From positions 6,859,001 through 6,923,000 of the forward strand of contig NZ_CP120737.1 of assembly GCF_029581195.1 (NCBI RefSeq): a stretch of DNA of 64,000 nt. The letters are read 5' to 3'. The notes beneath the pieces were generated by a model. That model saw only the letters and a list, made by a program, of their open reading frames with translations, was not told the origin of the DNA and did not search any database. Positions 1-11,632 of this stretch are shown in pieces (positions within the stretch are counted from its first letter, which is position 1; every line of letters starts with the position of its first letter). The position numbers and the translations under genes were made by a program. This stretch comes from Solwaraspora sp. WMMD791 (GTDB taxonomy: Bacteria; Actinomycetota; Actinomycetes; Mycobacteriales; Micromonosporaceae).

Positions 1-1
1 C

Positions 2-661
2 CAGATCGCCGGTGCGGGCAGCGGGCACACCTACTACGACACCAGCAACGAGTTCGTGCTGGAGAGCAACCCGGACGTGCGGGCGGCGTTCGACCTGACC
101 ACCGACATGATCGGTGCCGACCTGTCGAACAACCTGCAGTCGTTCTCCAACGAGTGGAACGCCGGCTTCAAGAACGCCAGCTTCGCCACCATTGCCTGCC
201 CGGCCTGGATGACCGGTGTCATCGAGGGCCAGGCCGGACCGGAGGCCGCCGGCAAGTGGGACATCGCCAAGGCACCCGGCAACGGTGGCAACTGGGGCGG
301 TTCCTTCCTCGCGGTGCCGACCTCCAGCAAGCACCAGGCTGCCGCCGCTGAGCTGGTCAAGTACCTGACCAGCCCGGAGGGCCAGATCGCCGCCTTCGAG
401 GCGGTCGGCAACCTGCCGTCGTCGCCGCAGGCGCTGGCGGACCCGAAGGTCGCCGAGGCGGTCAACGACTACTTCTCCGACGCCCCGACCGGTGAGATCT
501 TCGCCGCCGGTGCCAGCGAGCTCAAGCCGGTCTACCTCGGCCCGAAGAACCAGGCGGTCCGTACGGCGGTGGAGAACGCGCTGCGTGCGGTCGAGCAGGG
601 CCAGTCGCCGGAGGCGGGTTGGCAGGACGCCGTCACGAACGGTACGGCCGCCGGCCGATAG
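2..661 (+). CDS. cebE: Cellobiose-type ABC transporter solute-binding protein, 3' part only
   Basis: The reading frame is open from the window edge and gives the last 219 residues of an extracellular sugar-binding lipoprotein of the family 1 solute-binding proteins. The visible part has the C-lobe features of the family: a GNWGGSFLAVP segment, the helical AAAELVKYLTSPEGQ segment, and the NLPSSPQAL turn. In an actinomycete it would capture cellobiose or cello-oligosaccharides outside the membrane and deliver them to the two permeases just downstream. The signal peptide and lipobox lie outside the window. Identification as CebE rests on the context (two permeases, GH1 beta-glucosidase, LacI regulator), which matches the known Streptomyces cebEFG-bglC/cebR arrangement; substrate specificity is inferred. 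Confidence 0.85.
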   Translation, partial: QIAGAGSGHTYYDTSNEFVLESNPDVRAAFDLTTDMIGADLSNNLQSFSNEWNAGFKNASFATIACPAWMTGVIEGQAGPEAAGKWDIAKAPGNGGNWGGSFLAVPTSSKHQAAAAELVKYLTSPEGQIAAFEAVGNLPSSPQALADPKVAEAVNDYFSDAPTGEIFAAGASELKPVYLGPKNQAVRTAVENALRAVEQGQSPEAGWQDAVTNGTAAGR

Positions 662-681
662 AGCGGTGCGGCACCCCGTGT

Positions 682-720
682 GAGAGGTGGCGTCGGCAGG
701 ACCTGCCGACGCCACCTCTC
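682..720 (+). terminator. Strong hairpin between binding-protein and permease genes
   Basis: A perfect 18-bp inverted repeat (682-699 and 703-720) with a 3-nt GAC loop begins 20 nt after the stop of the binding-protein gene. No T-run follows, as is common in high-GC actinomycetes. It could be a partial terminator or an mRNA 3'-end stabiliser that leaves more binding-protein than permease transcript. Confidence 0.7.
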
Positions 721-799
721 CCGCCGCGTCGCGGTGCCAGCGGCGCGTGGACCCCCTGGCCAACGGCGGCCGGCCGCCGTAGAACCGAAGGACTTCCCG

Positions 800-1789
800 A
801 TGAGCCTGGAGCTTGACACCCCCGCGCCGGCACAGCCGCGCGGTCACCGGGCGGGTCCGGCCGGCGGCGGCGAGAAGGCCCGACGCCTCTCGCTCACCCG
901 CCTGGACCTCAAAATCTCCCCCTACCTGTACGTCCTGCCGTTCTTCGTCATCTTCGCGATTTTCGGCGTCTACCCGATCGTCTACACCGTCTGGATCGCG
1001 CTGACCGACCGGTCGCCGCTGAACGCCGAGATCAGCTTCGTCGGCCTGGACAACTTCGTCCGGCTGATCACCGACGACCCCCAGTTCTGGAACGCGGTCT
1101 ACAACACTTTCGGCATGTTCGTGATGGCCACCGTTCCGCAGCTGGTGATCGCGATGATGCTCGCCAACGCGCTGAACCGGCGGATCAAGGGACAGACCTT
1201 CTTCCGGATGGCCATCGCCATGCCGATCATCACCTCGACCGCAGTCGTCGCGCTGATCTTCTCGATGATCTACGCTCGCGACTTCGGCCTGGTCAACTGG
1301 CTGCTGTCGGTGTTCGGCGTCGATCCGATCGACTTCCGGGCCAGCAAGTTCGCCTCCTGGTTCGCGATCTCCACGATGGTCGACTGGCGGTGGGTCGGCT
1401 ACAACGCGCTGATCTACCTCGCCGGGATGCAGGCCATCCCCAAGGACATGTACGAGGCCGCCGCGCTCGACGGCGCGTCCCGGATGCGGCAGTTCTGGTC
1501 GATCACCGTGCCGCAGCTGCGTCCCACCATCATCTTCACCCTGATCATCTCGACGATCGGCGGCCTGCAGCTGTTCACCGAGCCCTTGCTGTTCACCAGC
1601 GGACCCGGCGGTATCTCCGGTGGGTCCCAGGGGCAGTTCCAGACGATCACGATGTACCTGCTCGACGTCATGAACCAGCGCTTCCAGTGGGGCTACGCGG
1701 GCGCGGTGTCGCTGCTGCTGTTCCTGCTGATCGCGGGCATGTCGCTCGTCAACTATCTGCTGGCCCGTCGAATCAGCTCGGACAAGTGA
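800..1789 (+). CDS. cebF: ABC sugar permease, MalF type (cellobiose)
   Basis: This 329-aa inner-membrane permease is the first of the two transmembrane subunits of the cellobiose importer. The cytoplasmic EAA loop, which contacts the ATPase subunit, is visible as EAAALDGASRMRQFWSITVP near the C-terminal third. Six or so hydrophobic segments start at YVLPFFVIFAIFGVYPIVY. An in-frame start at 680 exists, but ATG 800 follows a GAAGG-like ribosome site and removes a 40-residue Arg-rich leader that is non-homologous in character. The gene lies 6 nt upstream of the second permease. No ATPase gene is present, as expected if a shared MsiK-type ATPase encoded elsewhere energises the transporter. Confidence 0.9.
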   Translation: MSLELDTPAPAQPRGHRAGPAGGGEKARRLSLTRLDLKISPYLYVLPFFVIFAIFGVYPIVYTVWIALTDRSPLNAEISFVGLDNFVRLITDDPQFWNAVYNTFGMFVMATVPQLVIAMMLANALNRRIKGQTFFRMAIAMPIITSTAVVALIFSMIYARDFGLVNWLLSVFGVDPIDFRASKFASWFAISTMVDWRWVGYNALIYLAGMQAIPKDMYEAAALDGASRMRQFWSITVPQLRPTIIFTLIISTIGGLQLFTEPLLFTSGPGGISGGSQGQFQTITMYLLDVMNQRFQWGYAGAVSLLLFLLIAGMSLVNYLLARRISSDK

Positions 1790-1795
1790 GGCACG

Positions 1796-2695
1796 ATGAG
1801 CACCGCTACCCTGCAACCCGTGGCGCGCACGCCCAAACGCGGCAAGGGCCCGTCGTCGACCTCTGAGCGGCTGTTCAAGGCCAGCCCGCTGACCTGGATC
1901 GGGCTCGTGCTGGGCGTGATCCTGTCACTCTTCCCGTTCTACTGGATGATCGTCATCGCCTCGCGGACCAACGACGCGGCCAACGCCTGGCCGCCGCCGT
2001 TCCTGCCCGGCGGCAATCTCGGTGAGAACATCGGCCGGGTGCTGGCCAACCAGGACGCCAACATCCTCAAGGGCCTGATGAACTCGGTCCTGGTGTCGGG
2101 CACGATCACCATCGCCACGGTCTTCTTCGGCTCCCTCGCCGGCTTCGCCTTCGCCAAGCTGCGGTTCCGGGGCAAGAGCGCCATGCTGCTGATCGTGCTC
2201 GCGTCGATGATGATCCCGATTCAGCTCGGCGTGCTCCCGCTGTACATCCTGATGTCCGAACTCGGCTGGCTCAACCGGATGCCGTCGGTCATCGTGCCGT
2301 TCCTCATCGGTGGGTTCGGCATCTTCATGATGCGCCAGTACGCCGAACAGGCGGTGCCCAACGAGTTGATCGAGGCCGCCCGGGTGGACGGCTGTTCCAC
2401 CTGGCGCGTCTTCTGGTCGGTGGTCGTGCCGGCGCTGCGTCCCGCCGCGGCCGTGCTCGGCCTGCTGACCTTCATGGAGCAGTGGAACCAGTTCTTCTGG
2501 CCGTTCGTCGTCCTCGCCGATCCGACCAACCCGACGGTCCAGATCTCACTGCGAAGTCTGAACTCGGCGTACTTCGCCGATAATTCCCAGATTTTCGCGG
2601 GCACGCTGATCGCGACGCTCCCGCTGTTCATTGTGTTCATCATCTTCGGCCGCCAGATCATCGGCGGCATCATGGAAGGCGCCGTCAAGTCGTGA
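1796..2695 (+). CDS. cebG: ABC sugar permease, MalG type (cellobiose)
   Basis: This 299-aa protein is the second transmembrane subunit of the importer. It shows the MalG-type EAA loop ([20 protein letters not shown]) and a C-terminal membrane segment ([16 protein letters not shown]) ending in the typical short basic tail. Hydrophobic segments begin at [18 protein letters not shown]. The gene follows the first permease by 6 nt, and its TGA overlaps the GTG start of the beta-glucosidase gene (GTGA), so translation of transport and hydrolysis genes is coupled. Function in cellobiose import is inferred from operon context. Confidence 0.9.
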   Translation: MSTATLQPVARTPKRGKGPSSTSERLFKASPLTWIGLVLGVILSLFPFYWMIVIASRTNDAANAWPPPFLPGGNLGENIGRVLANQDANILKGLMNSVLVSGTITIATVFFGSLAGFAFAKLRFRGKSAMLLIVLASMMIPIQLGVLPLYILMSELGWLNRMPSVIVPFLIGGFGIFMMRQYAEQAVPNELIEAARVDGCSTWRVFWSVVVPALRPAAAVLGLLTFMEQWNQFFWPFVVLADPTNPTVQISLRSLNSAYFADNSQIFAGTLIATLPLFIVFIIFGRQIIGGIMEGAVKS

Positions 2696-4110
2696 CAAAA
2701 GCAGTAGGTCCGCAGGCCGCAGGGCTGCCGGAGAGTTCCGGGCAGCTGCTGTTCCCACCGGGTTTCCTCTGGGGTGCCGCCACCGCGGCGTACCAGATCG
2801 AGGGCGCGGCGACCGTCGACGGGCGGACTCCGTCGATCTGGGACACGTTCAGCCACACACCGGGGAAGGTGCTCGGCGGCGACAGTGGGGACGTGGCCTG
2901 CGACCATTACCACCGCTACCGTGACGATGTCGGCCTGATGGCCGAACTCGGGCTGAAGTCCTACCGCTTCTCGGTGTCCTGGCCCCGGGTCCAGCCCGGC
3001 GGTTCCGGTGCGGCCAATCAGGCCGGAATGGACTTCTACCGTCGACTGGTCGACGAACTGCTCGGCCAGGGCATCGAACCCTGGCTCACGCTGTACCACT
3101 GGGACCTGCCCCAGCCGTTGGAGGACGCGGGTGGTTGGCCGGCCCGGGACACCGCGGCACGGTTCGCCGACTACGCCGAGTTGGTGCACGCCGCGTTGGG
3201 CGACCGGGTGCGGTACTGGACGACCCTCAACGAACCGTGGTGCTCGGCGTTCCTCGGCTACGGCTCGGGGGTGCACGCGCCGGGCGTCACCGACGGTGCC
3301 GCGTCGGTGCGGGCCGCCCACCACCTGATGCTGGGGCACGGACTCGCCGTACAGGCCATGCGGGCGGCCCGGCCCGACCACGAGTTCGGCGTCACGCTCA
3401 ACCTGTACGCGGTCTCCCCGCAGTCGGACTCGGCGGCCGACGCCGACGCCGCCCGGCGCATCGACGGTCTGGCGAACCGGATCTTCCTGGACCCGGTGCT
3501 GCGGGGTGAGTACCCGGCCGACGTGGTGGCGGATCTGCAGCCACTGACCGACATGGCGCACGTGCGTGACGGCGACCTCGACGTCATCTCGACCCCGTTG
3601 AACGTGCTCGGGATCAACTACTACACCCGCCACGTGGTCGCCGCGCCGGTGCCGGAGACCGCGCCGGAGCCGTCCTGCTGGCCGGGCAGCGAGCAGGTGC
3701 GGTTCGTCGACCGGGGGCTGCCGGTGACCGACATGGGCTGGGAGGTGGACGCTCCCGGTCTGGTCGAGGTGCTGCGCCGGGTGCACGCCGAGTACCCGGA
3801 GGTGCCGATCTACATCACCGAGAACGGTTCGGCGTACGTCGACGAGGTCGTCAACGACAAAGTCGATGATCCGGACAGGTTGGCCTATTTCGACGCCCAC
3901 CTGCGGGCATGTCACGAAGCAATCTCGGCCGGGGTGCCGGTGCGGGGCTACTTCGCGTGGTCTTTGATGGATAATTTCGAATGGGCCTGGGGCTATTCGA
4001 AGCGCTTCGGCATGATCCACGTCGACTACGACACCCAGCTTCGGATCCCCAAGTCGAGCGCCAGGTGGTACGCCGATGTGATCCGACGTAACGGTCTGGC
4101 CGCACAATAG
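2692..4110 (+). CDS. bglC: GH1 beta-glucosidase
   Basis: This 472-aa glycoside hydrolase family 1 enzyme has a typical family length and no signal peptide, so it acts in the cytoplasm and splits imported cellobiose into glucose. The acid/base motif TLNEPW (Glu181) and the nucleophile motif ITENG (Glu377) are both intact, as is the N-terminal [14 protein letters not shown] signature. The GTG start overlaps the permease stop by four bases. Its position at the end of the transport operon matches the ceb loci of streptomycetes. Activity on cellobiose rather than another beta-glucoside is inferred from context. Confidence 0.93.
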   Translation: MTKAVGPQAAGLPESSGQLLFPPGFLWGAATAAYQIEGAATVDGRTPSIWDTFSHTPGKVLGGDSGDVACDHYHRYRDDVGLMAELGLKSYRFSVSWPRVQPGGSGAANQAGMDFYRRLVDELLGQGIEPWLTLYHWDLPQPLEDAGGWPARDTAARFADYAELVHAALGDRVRYWTTLNEPWCSAFLGYGSGVHAPGVTDGAASVRAAHHLMLGHGLAVQAMRAARPDHEFGVTLNLYAVSPQSDSAADADAARRIDGLANRIFLDPVLRGEYPADVVADLQPLTDMAHVRDGDLDVISTPLNVLGINYYTRHVVAAPVPETAPEPSCWPGSEQVRFVDRGLPVTDMGWEVDAPGLVEVLRRVHAEYPEVPIYITENGSAYVDEVVNDKVDDPDRLAYFDAHLRACHEAISAGVPVRGYFAWSLMDNFEWAWGYSKRFGMIHVDYDTQLRIPKSSARWYADVIRRNGLAAQ

Positions 4111-4140
4111 GCGTGGTCAGCCAGCAATAACGGGCCGCGC

Positions 4141-4168
4141 GGCGCCGGTCCCCGCCGGGACCGGCGCC
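4141..4168 (+). terminator. Hairpin terminator after the beta-glucosidase gene
   Basis: A perfect 12-bp inverted repeat (4141-4152 and 4157-4168) with a CGCC loop lies 30 nt after the beta-glucosidase stop and before the regulator gene. It probably separates the transport operon from the regulator transcript. Confidence 0.6.
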
Positions 4169-4195
4169 GTCGACCCAGGGTCGGAGGAACAGACG

Positions 4196-5242
4196 ATGAC
4201 AACCCAGCGCACCCGGTCACTCGGGCGGCCCACTCTCGATGCGGTCGCCGCGCGGGCGGGGGTCGGGCGAGGCACGGTGTCCCGTGTCGTCAACGGGTCC
4301 CCGCAGGTCAGCCCCGAGGCCAGGGCAGCGGTCCAACAGGCGATCGCGGAGCTGGGGTACGTGCCGAACCGGGCCGCCCGGGCGCTGGTCACCCAACGGA
4401 CCGACTCGGTGGCCTTGGTGGTCTCCGAGTCCGAGGAACGGGTCTTCGGGGAGCCGTTCTTCGCCGGAATCGTCCGGGGGATCAGCTCCGGACTGCTCGA
4501 CACCCCGATGCAGCTGTGGCTGGCGATGGCCCAGTCGCCGGCCGAGCGGGAGCGCGTCGAGCACCATCTGACCAATCAGCACGTCGACGGGGTGCTGCTG
4601 CTGTCGCTGCACGACTCCGATCCGTTGCCGACCCTGCTGGAGCAGCGCGGTCTGCCCAGCGTGCTGGGCGGCCGACCGGCCCGGATGCTGCATCCGGACG
4701 CCCGCCCGGCCTATTTCGTCGACGTCGACAACGCCGGTGGCGCACGACTGGCCGTCGAGTACCTGCTGGCCGCCGGCCGCCGTCGGGTCGCCACCATCGC
4801 CGGTCCGCAGGACATGGGGGTCGGCGTGGCCAGGCTCGCCGGCTACCACGAGGCGATCCGGCACAGCGGCCAGGCGGATGCGCCGTCGCTGGTCGCCTAC
4901 GGCGACTTCAGTGAGGGCAGCGGCACCGCGGCAATGCGCCAACTGCTCGAACGCCACCCCGACCTGGACGCCGTCTTCGTCGCTTCGGATCTGATGGCCT
5001 GCGGCGCCCTGCGGGCGCTGCGCGAGGCGGGTCGCCGGGTGCCCGAGGACGTGGCGGTGGTCGGCTTCGAGGACGCCCCGATCGCGCGCCAGTCGGATCC
5101 ACCGTTGACCACCGTGTACCAGCCGGTGGAGGAGATGGGCCGGCAGATGGCGCGGCTGCTGCTGAGCCGGATCCGCCGGGACGAGCTGCAGGTCCCGTAC
5201 GTCCTGTTGGAGACCCATCTGGTCCCGCGCGCATCGGCCTGA
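4196..5242 (+). CDS. cebR: LacI-family repressor, probable CebR
   Basis: This 348-aa regulator has an N-terminal LacI helix-turn-helix (residues about 12-60, TLDAVAARAGVGRGTVSRVVNG, then the YVPNRAARAL hinge helix) and a periplasmic-binding-protein-like effector domain (about 70-345). ATG 4196 is preceded by GGAGGAAC. CebR of Streptomyces binds a 14-bp palindrome and is released by cellobiose or cellotriose. A perfect copy of that palindrome lies upstream of the cellulase gene at 7641. The repressor probably controls both the uptake operon (whose promoter is outside the window) and the cellulase. Being last in the gene order, rather than divergent, matches ceb loci in some other actinomycetes. 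Confidence 0.85.
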   Translation: MTTQRTRSLGRPTLDAVAARAGVGRGTVSRVVNGSPQVSPEARAAVQQAIAELGYVPNRAARALVTQRTDSVALVVSESEERVFGEPFFAGIVRGISSGLLDTPMQLWLAMAQSPAERERVEHHLTNQHVDGVLLLSLHDSDPLPTLLEQRGLPSVLGGRPARMLHPDARPAYFVDVDNAGGARLAVEYLLAAGRRRVATIAGPQDMGVGVARLAGYHEAIRHSGQADAPSLVAYGDFSEGSGTAAMRQLLERHPDLDAVFVASDLMACGALRALREAGRRVPEDVAVVGFEDAPIARQSDPPLTTVYQPVEEMGRQMARLLLSRIRRDELQVPYVLLETHLVPRASA

Positions 5243-5387
5243 CTGTTTCGCCCTTCCGGCGTAGGCGGCAGGTGTTCCTACGGGTGATTTCCGCCCGGGT
5301 CATGCCATCGCAACAGGGATGAAATGGTCATCGGGCAAGCTGGTTGACGACCGGGGGAGGGCCGGCCTGCGCGACGGGAGGACTGAC

Positions 5388-6221
5388 ATGTTGCTGAGGG
5401 TTCGCGTGACCCTGCCCGACCGGCCCGGTGCGCTCGGCCAGGTGGCCCGCACGCTCGGTGTCGCAGGTGCCGACATCGTCCAGGTGACGGTGCTGGAGCG
5501 GCTCGGTGGCCGGGCGGTGGACGACTTCACCGTCGTCTGGCCCGGAGCGGCCCGGGTCGACCGGCTGCTCGCCGGTCTGGCGGCCATTCCCGGCGTCCAG
5601 GTCGACGGGGTGTGGCGCGCGATCGGTACGCCCGTCACCGGTGGGCAGGACGCCGAGTTGCTGGCCCAGGTGGCGGGTAACCCGGTCGACGGGCTGGCCA
5701 CCCTGGTCGACGCCGTACCCGGTCTGCTCGCCGCCGACTGGGCCGCCGCCGCCGTGGTGCCGGCGGACTGGGCGATCCGCAGCGGTGCCCGGCAGTCGTC
5801 CGGTGCTCCCGCGCCCGCGACGTCGACCTCGTACGACTTGGCCGGTCCGGACGGGCCGGGCCGCTCGGGCGAGGGCTTCGTCGCCGGGCTGAGCGTGCCG
5901 GTCGACGAGCCACCGTCCGCAGGCGCGCCGGCGGTGGCGTACGCCAGTTGGCGTGCCCCGGTGCCGCTGCGGCTGCCCGAGGTCACTCCGCTGCGCGCAC
6001 GCCCGATGGACGGCCCCGACGGGGTCCGTTACGCCTCGGTGCCGTTCGGTCGCGCGGGCCTGGTCCTGATCGTCGCCCGGTCCGACGGCGACGGGCTGCC
6101 GGCGGCCGCCTTCCACATCACCGAGGTGGACCGGATCGCGCAGCTGGTGCGGGCCGCCACGGTGATCCTCGGCGACCGGCTGGACCTGGTCGGCGCCGAC
6201 CCGGTCGTGGTCCGGCGCTGA
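5388..6221 (+). CDS. ACT-domain protein
   Basis: This 277-aa cytoplasmic protein starts at ATG 5388 behind GGGAGGACTGAC; an upstream in-frame ATG (5319) has no ribosome site. The first 75 or so residues form an ACT domain (RVRVTLPDRPGALGQVARTL, then DIVQVTVLE and AVDDFTVVWP), the fold that binds amino acids in allosteric enzymes and regulators. The C-terminal 200 residues are not recognisable from sequence, though the ending (FHITEVDRIAQLVRAATVILGDRL) resembles a GAF-type terminal helix. The next gene starts with a related ACT domain. The ligand and function are unknown. Confidence 0.7.
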   Translation: MLLRVRVTLPDRPGALGQVARTLGVAGADIVQVTVLERLGGRAVDDFTVVWPGAARVDRLLAGLAAIPGVQVDGVWRAIGTPVTGGQDAELLAQVAGNPVDGLATLVDAVPGLLAADWAAAAVVPADWAIRSGARQSSGAPAPATSTSYDLAGPDGPGRSGEGFVAGLSVPVDEPPSAGAPAVAYASWRAPVPLRLPEVTPLRARPMDGPDGVRYASVPFGRAGLVLIVARSDGDGLPAAAFHITEVDRIAQLVRAATVILGDRLDLVGADPVVVRR

Positions 6222-6363
6222 CCGGGGCCGGTCGCGGCCAGCCACTGCGAGAAGTCATCGCCGGGCAACCTGAGGGAAACAGCATCGCGGCAAGCTGGGA
6301 TGTGGGCGCAGTGCGGCGCTGAGGTCAGCGGGCACCGGGCACCATGCGGGAAGGGAGCAGCCG

Positions 6364-7431
6364 ATGGCGCTGTGGCGGATTCGAGCGACGGTGGACGACC
6401 GGCCGGGTTACCTGGCCGTGCTCACCGCCAGCCTGGCGTTGCGTGCGGTGAACATCCTCGCCGTCCAGGTGCACACCACCGAGGCGGGAGCGGTCGACGA
6501 CTTCCTGGTCGACGCCCCGGAGACGCTGACCGAGGCGGATCTGGTCGCCGCAGTGGAGCGGGGTCGGGGTCGCGACCCGTGGGTCGCCCGGGCCGAGGCC
6601 CGTGGCCTGGCCGATCAGCCGACCCGGTCGCTGGCGCTGGCCAACCGACTGGTCCGGGATCCGGAGGCGCTCGGTGACGTACTGCGGGCGTTGCTGGGTG
6701 CCAGTGCGGTGACCTGGCGTCCGGCCCCGGTACCGGAGCCGGCCGCCCGAATGTCCGACACCATGCGCCTGCCCGATCCGGCCGGCGGCTGCTACGACGT
6801 CGTGCGCCGGGAGCCCAGCTTCACCCCGGCCGAGTTCGCTCGGGCCCAGGCACTGGTGGAGCTGGCGGCGGCGGTCAACCGTCGGACCGGTGACCAGGTC
6901 AACCTGATGCTGGCCGACGGCACCGAGCTGACCGTGCGGTCCGCCGTAACCGACGATCTGCCCGCCCTGCGGGCGATGATCTCCCGCTGTCCGGTCTCCG
7001 GCGGTACGCCGGGGCTGCCCGGTCGCCCGAGCGCGACGGTCACCGCCCGGCTGCAGCGGATGTTGGAGCAGCCCCGTGGTCTGCTGCTGGTCGCTGTCGA
7101 GGCCAGCGCGGCCGGCGATCAGATCGTCGGCGTCGGTCAGCTGGTCGTCGAGGGTGCGCTCGGCGAGGTGTCGCTGCTGGTGGAGCCGACCTGGCGGCGG
7201 CGCGGAGTCGGTACCGCGCTGCTGCGTCGGCTCGCTGCGGCCGCCGGCCGCGCCGGCCAGGTGGCGCTGGTGGCGCACGTCGCCGCCAGCGATCTCGGCA
7301 TGCTCCGGACGCTGGCCCGGCTGCAGCGTCCCGGGCCGGTCGAACAGGACGGGGAACTGATGAGCGTAACGGTGCCGTTGGTCGATCGGCCGGTCGACGT
7401 CGCGGCACCGACTCCCGCCGCCACGACCTAG
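6364..7431 (+). CDS. ACT domain fused to GNAT acetyltransferase
   Basis: This 355-aa protein combines an N-terminal ACT domain (residues 1-75, WRIRATVDDRPGYLAVLTAS), a middle linker, and a C-terminal GNAT domain (about 175-335). The acetyl-CoA-binding signature is visible as RRRGVGTALLRRL, preceded by the beta-4 strand GEVSLLVEPTW. A fusion of ACT and GNAT suggests an amino-acid-regulated protein or metabolite acetyltransferase, as in lysine acetyltransferases of actinomycetes with fused regulatory domains. The ACT domain is related to that of the preceding gene, so the pair may have arisen by duplication. The substrate is unknown. Confidence 0.75.
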   Translation: MALWRIRATVDDRPGYLAVLTASLALRAVNILAVQVHTTEAGAVDDFLVDAPETLTEADLVAAVERGRGRDPWVARAEARGLADQPTRSLALANRLVRDPEALGDVLRALLGASAVTWRPAPVPEPAARMSDTMRLPDPAGGCYDVVRREPSFTPAEFARAQALVELAAAVNRRTGDQVNLMLADGTELTVRSAVTDDLPALRAMISRCPVSGGTPGLPGRPSATVTARLQRMLEQPRGLLLVAVEASAAGDQIVGVGQLVVEGALGEVSLLVEPTWRRRGVGTALLRRLAAAAGRAGQVALVAHVAASDLGMLRTLARLQRPGPVEQDGELMSVTVPLVDRPVDVAAPTPAATT

Positions 7432-7499
7432 GCGGTTGCCCCGACGTCCCGGTCCTGGTGCGGGGCCGGTACGTCGGACGACTGGGTCGCCGGTGGCAC

Positions 7500-10266
<2,767 letters not shown>

Positions 10267-10329
10267 CGACCGGCCCGGCCGGTCGGCGGTGGCGATCGTC
10301 AGCGCCGACCGGCCGGGAAGCCGTACGAT

Positions 10330-10349
10330 AAGACCGATATGTCGGTCTT
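10330..10349. promoter_or_regulatory. 20-bp palindrome upstream of ltrA
   Basis: AAGACCGATATGTCGGTCTT has 8-bp arms around a TATG centre. It lies 48 bp before the ltrA start and 63 bp after the cellulase stop. It could be an operator for a TetR-type repressor or a short terminator; the sequence alone does not decide. Confidence 0.45.
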
Positions 10350-10397
10350 TCCTGTCCTTGACCAGCGGAGCCGACGGCCGTCTTCGGCGGAGCCGTC

Positions 10398-11579
10398 GTG
10401 ACCGCCGACAACCGGCTCGGACTGCTCCGCGGTGAGCAGGCGCCGCGCCGGGCCACGTTCTTGGAGCTCTTCTTCGACCTGGTCTTCGTCGTGGCCCTCG
10501 CGCTGCTGTCGGAAACCCTGGTGAACCGAATGACCCCGGTCGGCGCCATGGAATCGGCGATCCTGCTGCTGGCGATCTGGTGGGTGCGGGTGATCACCAC
10601 TTTGGTCACCGACCTCTACAACCCGGACAGCGTCGCGATCAAGGCCGTGACGGTCGGCGTCATGTTCGGCGCGTTGCTGATGGCGGCCGCGCTGCCGGCG
10701 GCCTTCGGCGACCGTGCCCTGCTGTTCGCCGGCGCGTACGTGGCCATCCACCTGGGTCGAGGTCTGTTCTTCTTCCTGTTGCTGCACGAGCAGATGGCCC
10801 GCCAGCGGGCGCTGCGGATCTGGGCCTGGTTCGGTGTCTCCGCGTTGCCGTGGCTGCTCGGCGCCGTCCTCGGCGGCACCGCGCAGTTGCTGCTCTGGGC
10901 GGTCGCGTTGGCGATCGAGTACGCCGTGTTCGCCGCCGGCTACCCGGTGCCTGGCCGTCAATCGATCCCCGCCCGCCAGTTCAACCCGACGGCCGAGCAC
11001 CTGGCGGAGCGGTACCACCAGTTCTTCATCATCGCCCTCGGCGACATCATCCTGGTGGCCGGCCTGGCGTTCAGCCGCGGTGCCGTCACGCCCGGCCGGA
11101 CCGTCGGGTTCGTCGTGGCGTTCGCCAGCGCCGCGATCCTGTTCCGGATCTACGTGCACTGCGCCGGGGCCCAACTGACCAACGCCATCGAAGCCGCCCG
11201 TACCCCAGGTCAGTTCACCCGGGCGGCACCGTACACCCACCTGCTGATGATCGCCGGTGTGGTGGCGACCGCCACCAGCGCGAAGCTGGTCATCGACCAG
11301 CCGACCGGCACCATCCCGATCAGCTGGTCGATCGTGATCGTCGGGGGAGCGGTGGTCTTCCTGATCGGCCGCAGCCGGTTCGAGTACGAGGTCTTCGGCC
11401 GGTTCGGCTGGCCGCTGCTGGCCGGTACCGGGGCGCTGGTGCTGCTCGCCCCGGCGCTGTCACACCTGCCGCCGGTGTGGGTCGCCGGCTGCGTCAACGT
11501 GGTGCTGCTGACGATCGTCGTGTTCGACCTGGCGCTGCGCGGTCGGCGCAACCCGGTGCCGGTGGACCCACCGTTGTGA
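10398..11579 (+). CDS. ltrA: Low temperature requirement protein A family membrane protein
   Basis: This 393-aa integral membrane protein opens with the family signature ATFLELFFDLVFVVALALLSE and has about ten hydrophobic segments, with a conserved AERYHQFFIIALGD motif mid-protein. These are hallmarks of the LtrA family first described in Listeria. Family members have no settled biochemical role. The start is GTG 10398. The gene is convergent with the lysozyme gene and unrelated to its neighbours. Confidence 0.88.
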   Translation: MTADNRLGLLRGEQAPRRATFLELFFDLVFVVALALLSETLVNRMTPVGAMESAILLLAIWWVRVITTLVTDLYNPDSVAIKAVTVGVMFGALLMAAALPAAFGDRALLFAGAYVAIHLGRGLFFFLLLHEQMARQRALRIWAWFGVSALPWLLGAVLGGTAQLLLWAVALAIEYAVFAAGYPVPGRQSIPARQFNPTAEHLAERYHQFFIIALGDIILVAGLAFSRGAVTPGRTVGFVVAFASAAILFRIYVHCAGAQLTNAIEAARTPGQFTRAAPYTHLLMIAGVVATATSAKLVIDQPTGTIPISWSIVIVGGAVVFLIGRSRFEYEVFGRFGWPLLAGTGALVLLAPALSHLPPVWVAGCVNVVLLTIVVFDLALRGRRNPVPVDPPL

Positions 11580-11625
11580 CCGCCGACCGGCGCTGGCCGG
11601 CGCTGTCCGCCAGTGGGTCCACCGG
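11559..11625. terminator. Bidirectional terminator between ltrA and lysozyme genes
   Basis: Arms CCGGTGGACCCAC (11559-11571) and GTGGGTCCACCGG (11613-11625) enclose a 41-nt GC-rich loop between two converging genes, overlapping the last codons of ltrA. A long-range hairpin here could end both transcripts. Confidence 0.45.
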
Positions 11626-11632
11626 TCGCGGC

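Noticed and set aside
2221-4107. Long minus-strand open frame of 628 codons opposite the permease and beta-glucosidase genes
   Set aside because: It is antisense to well-recognised genes, and its composition (Arg/His/Gly/Val-rich, no motif) is that of a GC-bias shadow.
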